From NCBI GenBank assembly GCA_002418825.1, contig DIEW01000082.1, positions 1 through 17,652 of the forward strand: a stretch of DNA of 17,652 bases, read 5' to 3'. Position numbers and translations under genes: made by a program. This document shows, in pieces, positions 15,288 through 17,652 of this stretch. The notes below the pieces were generated by a model. That model did no database searches. It was not told where the DNA came from and saw only the letters and a list, made by a program, of their open reading frames with translations. Numbering within the stretch: position 1 is the first letter of the stretch; each line of letters starts with the position of its first letter. The stretch is from Syntrophaceae bacterium UBA5764 (GTDB lineage Bacteria > Desulfobacterota > Syntrophia > Syntrophales > Smithellaceae).

Positions 15288-15890
15288 TTAAATATAGCGG
15301 CGAACTCTGGCCGAGTAAGTTTGATAGGGCTTGCCGTATTTTTCGGTTAAAAACACTTCCTCGTGGAGAATCTGAATATGAAACCCGATGGACATGCCAA
15401 TAAAACACAGAAGAAAAAATAAATTGTTGTAAATCATAAATGTACCGAGAAAATAGAGATTCATAGACAGGAATATCGGATTTCTTGAGAGGGAAAAAAT
15501 TCCCGCAGTGATCAATTCTCCCGGCGCTACCGTGTCAATCCCCACGCGCCATGATGATTTAAATGATACCAGGGTCAAAATGAAGAAGATGATGCTGAAA
15601 AAGATAAGCGCAGCACCTGCAATTTTAATCATGGTGAAATGAAAAAGGGGATCTGTCAGAACCGATGGAAGAAACTGAATATTCAAATGCAAAGAATACA
15701 CAAAAATTTCTAATATCCAGAGGGGGAAAAATATCAGGAAACTTTTTTCCAAATGAGAGGCAACGCCCTTTTCCCCGCTTCCCAGTCTGAAGACTTTAAC
15801 GCCTTTACGCGCAAGCCACAGTGATCTGGCAAAAAATATTGAAAGAAAAATAACCAGGGTTATTATCTGGAAATAATCAAAGCCGCCCAT
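15288..15890 (-). CDS. Membrane methyltransferase of the isoprenylcysteine/phospholipid type (ICMT/PEMT-like)
   Basis: The 200-residue integral membrane protein has about five hydrophobic segments and the family's C-terminal signature. LITAGIFSLSRNPIFLSMNL at about 128-147 is followed by HIQILHEEVFLTEKYGKPYQTYSARVRRYI, where the RNP, EE and YG..Y..Y elements bind SAM and close the active site. Family members methylate lipids, isoprenoid-linked groups or small thiols at the membrane. It opens the three-gene cassette. Directly before it is a palindrome (15906-15923) that encloses its likely -10 box and is identical in half-sites to the one before the MarR gene, so repression by MarR is probable. 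AAGG precedes ATG 15890 by a few bases. Confidence 0.83.
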   Translation of the reverse strand: MGGFDYFQIITLVIFLSIFFARSLWLARKGVKVFRLGSGEKGVASHLEKSFLIFFPLWILEIFVYSLHLNIQFLPSVLTDPLFHFTMIKIAGAALIFFSIIFFILTLVSFKSSWRVGIDTVAPGELITAGIFSLSRNPIFLSMNLYFLGTFMIYNNLFFLLCFIGMSIGFHIQILHEEVFLTEKYGKPYQTYSARVRRYI

Positions 15891-15905
15891 AATGCCTTCA
15901 TTTAA

Positions 15906-15923
15906 TTAGTTAGTATAAACTAA
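15906..15923 (-). promoter_or_regulatory. Probable MarR operator and promoter of the three-gene cassette
   Basis: TTAGTT-AGTATA-AACTAA is an 18-base palindrome with perfect 6-base arms, in the gap between the MarR stop and the ICMT-like start. On the minus strand its centre reads TATACT, a good -10 box, so a bound dimer would block the promoter. The -35 region is poor. The same arms with the same 6-base spacing recur at 16378-16395. Confidence 0.65.
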
Positions 15924-15942
15924 CTATTAAAATAAAAAATTT

Positions 15943-16362
15943 TTATGTTCTGGAAACCACTTTATTTAAAAGCGCCACCAATGCTTTCAGGTCTTTTCGA
16001 TCCAGATTGGCGGCGAGAAAAGCGGCAATTCTCTCGTGCGTTTGATTATGCGCCTGCACGAGTTTTTTCCCCTTCGTCGACAAATGGACATGAAAAGAAC
16101 GCCTGTCCTCATCCGACTGGAATTTCTGAATATAGCCGTTTGCCGCCAGTTTATCGACAATCGCCGTAACCGAGGGTTTGCTCAGCTTTAGAACTTTGGC
16201 GATTTCTCCAAGATTGGGATTGCCGAAGCGGTTGATTACATCCAGATATTCCATCTGGCGCGCTGTAAAACCGTCCGCCTCATATTTTTTGATAAATTCC
16301 ATCTCCCAATCACCGATATACTTGGTGATGATCTCGATTATTTCTACCAGTGAATATGCCAT
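15943..16362 (-). CDS. MarR-family transcriptional regulator
   Basis: The 139-residue protein has the MarR layout: a helical dimerisation N-terminus (1-35), a winged helix-turn-helix at about 36-100 (LGEIAKVLKLSKPSVTAIVDKLAANGYIQK as turn and recognition helix, then the wing with DEDRRSFHVHLSTKG), and a C-terminal dimerisation helix. MarR dimers bind palindromes and release DNA on binding a small phenolic or oxidised ligand. It is followed, after 52 bases, by the ICMT-like gene, which has the same candidate operator in front as this gene has. It therefore likely represses itself and the cassette. AGGTGG just before ATG 16362 serves as ribosome site. Confidence 0.88.
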   Translation of the reverse strand: MAYSLVEIIEIITKYIGDWEMEFIKKYEADGFTARQMEYLDVINRFGNPNLGEIAKVLKLSKPSVTAIVDKLAANGYIQKFQSDEDRRSFHVHLSTKGKKLVQAHNQTHERIAAFLAANLDRKDLKALVALLNKVVSRT

Positions 16363-16377
16363 ACGTCCACCTGTTGA

Positions 16378-16421
16378 TTAGTTTATGTGAACTAATTATA
16401 TTTTTTGCTTGCTTTTGTCAA
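16378..16421 (-). promoter_or_regulatory. MarR gene promoter with overlapping operator
   Basis: On the minus strand TTGACA (16421-16416) and TATAAT (16400-16395) are both perfect boxes, but the spacer is 15 rather than 17 bases. The palindrome TTAGTT-TATGTG-AACTAA (16378-16395) touches the -10 box and covers the start region, the classic place for autorepression. Its arms and spacing equal those at 15906-15923. Confidence 0.65.
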
Positions 16422-16459
16422 TAGTTAATTTTAGACAGTCCAAATATAAAAATATAGTT

Positions 16460-16536
16460 TTTGAAATCGCCTCAACGATTATCGCGCCATCGGCGGCGAA
16501 ACATTCCTCTGGGTGACGGTGAAGCCGGATTGAAAA
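16460..16536 (+). pseudogene. Remnant 3' end of a methyltransferase gene (direct repeat copy 2)
   Basis: Bases 16477-16536 match 12200-12259 at 57 of 60 positions and still encode DYRAIGGETFLWVTVKPD followed by TGA. Upstream, 16460-16476 is recognisably similar but contains an indel, and the rest of the gene is absent. It has no start codon or ribosome site of its own. It ends about 60 bases before the aminotransferase start, suggesting that a methyltransferase gene once stood directly before that gene. Confidence 0.8.
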
Positions 16537-16597
16537 ATGAGAAATCAAAGAGTGCGATGAGAATACATAAAATAACGTAAAATGAGCGAGGATAATA

Positions 16598-17652
16598 ATG
16601 ATTTCCAAACGCGCGGATAAAATTACTTCTTTTATCGTGATGGATGTGATGGCGAAGGCCGAGGAGCTCGAGCGTCGCGGCGAAAACATCATTCATCTGG
16701 AAGTGGGCGAGCCGGATTTTCCCACGCCCAAGGTTGTTGTTGAGGCGGCAGTGGAGGCCCTGCAAAAAAACAAAACACGCTACACGCACGCGCTGGGGCT
16801 TCTGGAATTGCGTCAGGCGATTTGTGATTCTTATTTAAAAGAATACGGTGTAAAAATCACGCCGGAGCAGATTTTAGTTTCTACAGGAACTTCCCCCGCG
16901 TTGTTGTTTGTGATGCTGGCGATTCTGGATAAAGGTGACGAGGTGATTGTCTCCAACCCGCGCTATCCCTGTTATCAGAATTTTATTCTGGCGGCCGGCG
17001 GCAAACTCAAAGAAATAAAAACACGCCCGGAGGAAGGATTTGTATATCGGCCGGCGGATATTAAAAATAAAATAACGCCCCGCACGAAAGCCATCTTTAT
17101 CAATTCGCCCTCAAATCCCACGGGCATTGTTATGAGCAGCCAGCAACTGCAAAGCATCGCTCAGTTTAAAAAACAATATATTATTTCCGACGAAATTTAT
17201 CACGGCCTAGTTTACAAAGACCGCGCGCACAGCATTTTGGAATTTACAGACCGCGCTTTTGTGATTAACGGATTTTCTAAATTATACGCGATGACCGGCT
17301 GGCGTCTGGGTTACTGCATTTTTCCCAAGGAATTTTCCAAAGTAATGCAGCGGATTCATCAAAACTTTATGATTTCCGCCAGCGGCTTTATCCAGTGGGC
17401 GGGAATTGCCGCTCTGACCAGGGCGCAAAATGACGTGGCGGAAATGGTAAAAATTTATGATGAACGACGCCGCTATATGCTGAAACGCCTGCGGGAAATG
17501 GGGTTTGTCATTCACGTGGAGCCTACCGGCGCGTTTTATGTTTTTGCCGACGCGCGCAAGTTTTGCAAAGATTCATATAAGGAAGCTTTCCGGATTACCG
17601 AAGAGGCGAAAGTAGGCGTCACCCCCGGCATCGATTTCGGCAGCGGCGGCGA
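16598..17652 (+). CDS. PLP-dependent aminotransferase, class I/II (3' end beyond the window)
   Basis: About 351 codons are visible, open to the right edge; the family is usually near 390 residues, so perhaps 35-40 are missing. It is a fold-type I aspartate aminotransferase relative. It has LEVGEPDFPTP near the N-terminus, the cofactor-phosphate region STGTSPAL, NSPSNPTG, DEIYHGLVY, and the Schiff-base lysine K228 in NGFSKLYAMTGWRLGY, whose arginine helps bind phosphate. It would move an amino group between an amino acid and a 2-oxo acid; the substrate is not clear (alanine, aspartate or aromatic). GAGGA lies 5 bases before ATG 16598. The remnant of a methyltransferase 3' end ends about 60 bases upstream. 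Confidence 0.9.
   Translation, partial: MISKRADKITSFIVMDVMAKAEELERRGENIIHLEVGEPDFPTPKVVVEAAVEALQKNKTRYTHALGLLELRQAICDSYLKEYGVKITPEQILVSTGTSPALLFVMLAILDKGDEVIVSNPRYPCYQNFILAAGGKLKEIKTRPEEGFVYRPADIKNKITPRTKAIFINSPSNPTGIVMSSQQLQSIAQFKKQYIISDEIYHGLVYKDRAHSILEFTDRAFVINGFSKLYAMTGWRLGYCIFPKEFSKVMQRIHQNFMISASGFIQWAGIAALTRAQNDVAEMVKIYDERRRYMLKRLREMGFVIHVEPTGAFYVFADARKFCKDSYKEAFRITEEAKVGVTPGIDFGSGG

Noticed and set aside
12260..16476. Classical integrative element with attL/attR
   Set aside because: The flanking repeats fit the idea, but no integrase, excisionase or mobility gene is present and the repeats have diverged at coding positions. It is reported as a bracketed block only.

Overview
The window looks like chromosomal DNA from a strictly anaerobic Desulfobacterota/Deltaproteobacteria-type bacterium, possibly Syntrophaceae-like. 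This is inferred from a sigma-54 activator beside a textbook -24/-12 promoter, a PAS protein ending in a Cys4 tail known from such genomes, and a PrpE/ACSS3-type acyl-CoA ligase. No rRNA or marker gene confirms it. I recognised no tRNA, rRNA, CRISPR array or transposase.

Left part (1-4167), accessory. A large type IIG-like restriction-methylase fusion runs on the minus strand and leaves the window at base 1. Its nuclease and methylase core has ordinary base composition, but the DNA-recognition half (below about base 960) is very AT-rich, so the gene looks mosaic. A near-consensus sigma-70 promoter precedes it. Next come a 100-residue membrane protein, a secreted 113-residue protein, and a 65-codon orphan piece of a Mu-type baseplate protein (gp45), which is a prophage remnant.

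Signalling part (4168-7877), plus strand. A REC-GAF-AAA+-HTH sigma-54 activator is followed by a stretch with competing hairpins and a sigma-54 promoter in front of a small single-span membrane protein. A PAS/Cys4 protein and another small membrane protein follow.

Metabolic part (7890-12256). A PrpE/ACSS3-type acyl-CoA ligase and a Tat-exported amidohydrolase lie on the minus strand. A class I methyltransferase is divergent on the plus strand.

Probable inserted block (12260-16476). The last ~60-75 bp of that methyltransferase gene recur just upstream of the final gene, a PLP aminotransferase that runs off the right edge. The two copies bracket a minus-strand block: MarR regulator, ICMT-like membrane methyltransferase, soluble methyltransferase, ATC-hydrolase-family protein, VIT/CCC1-like transporter and a CorA relative with GMS in place of GMN. 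Two identical half-site palindromes, TTAGTT-N6-AACTAA, sit over the promoter of the MarR gene and the promoter of the three-gene cassette. This self-contained MarR-controlled cassette is the best candidate for an undescribed system here.
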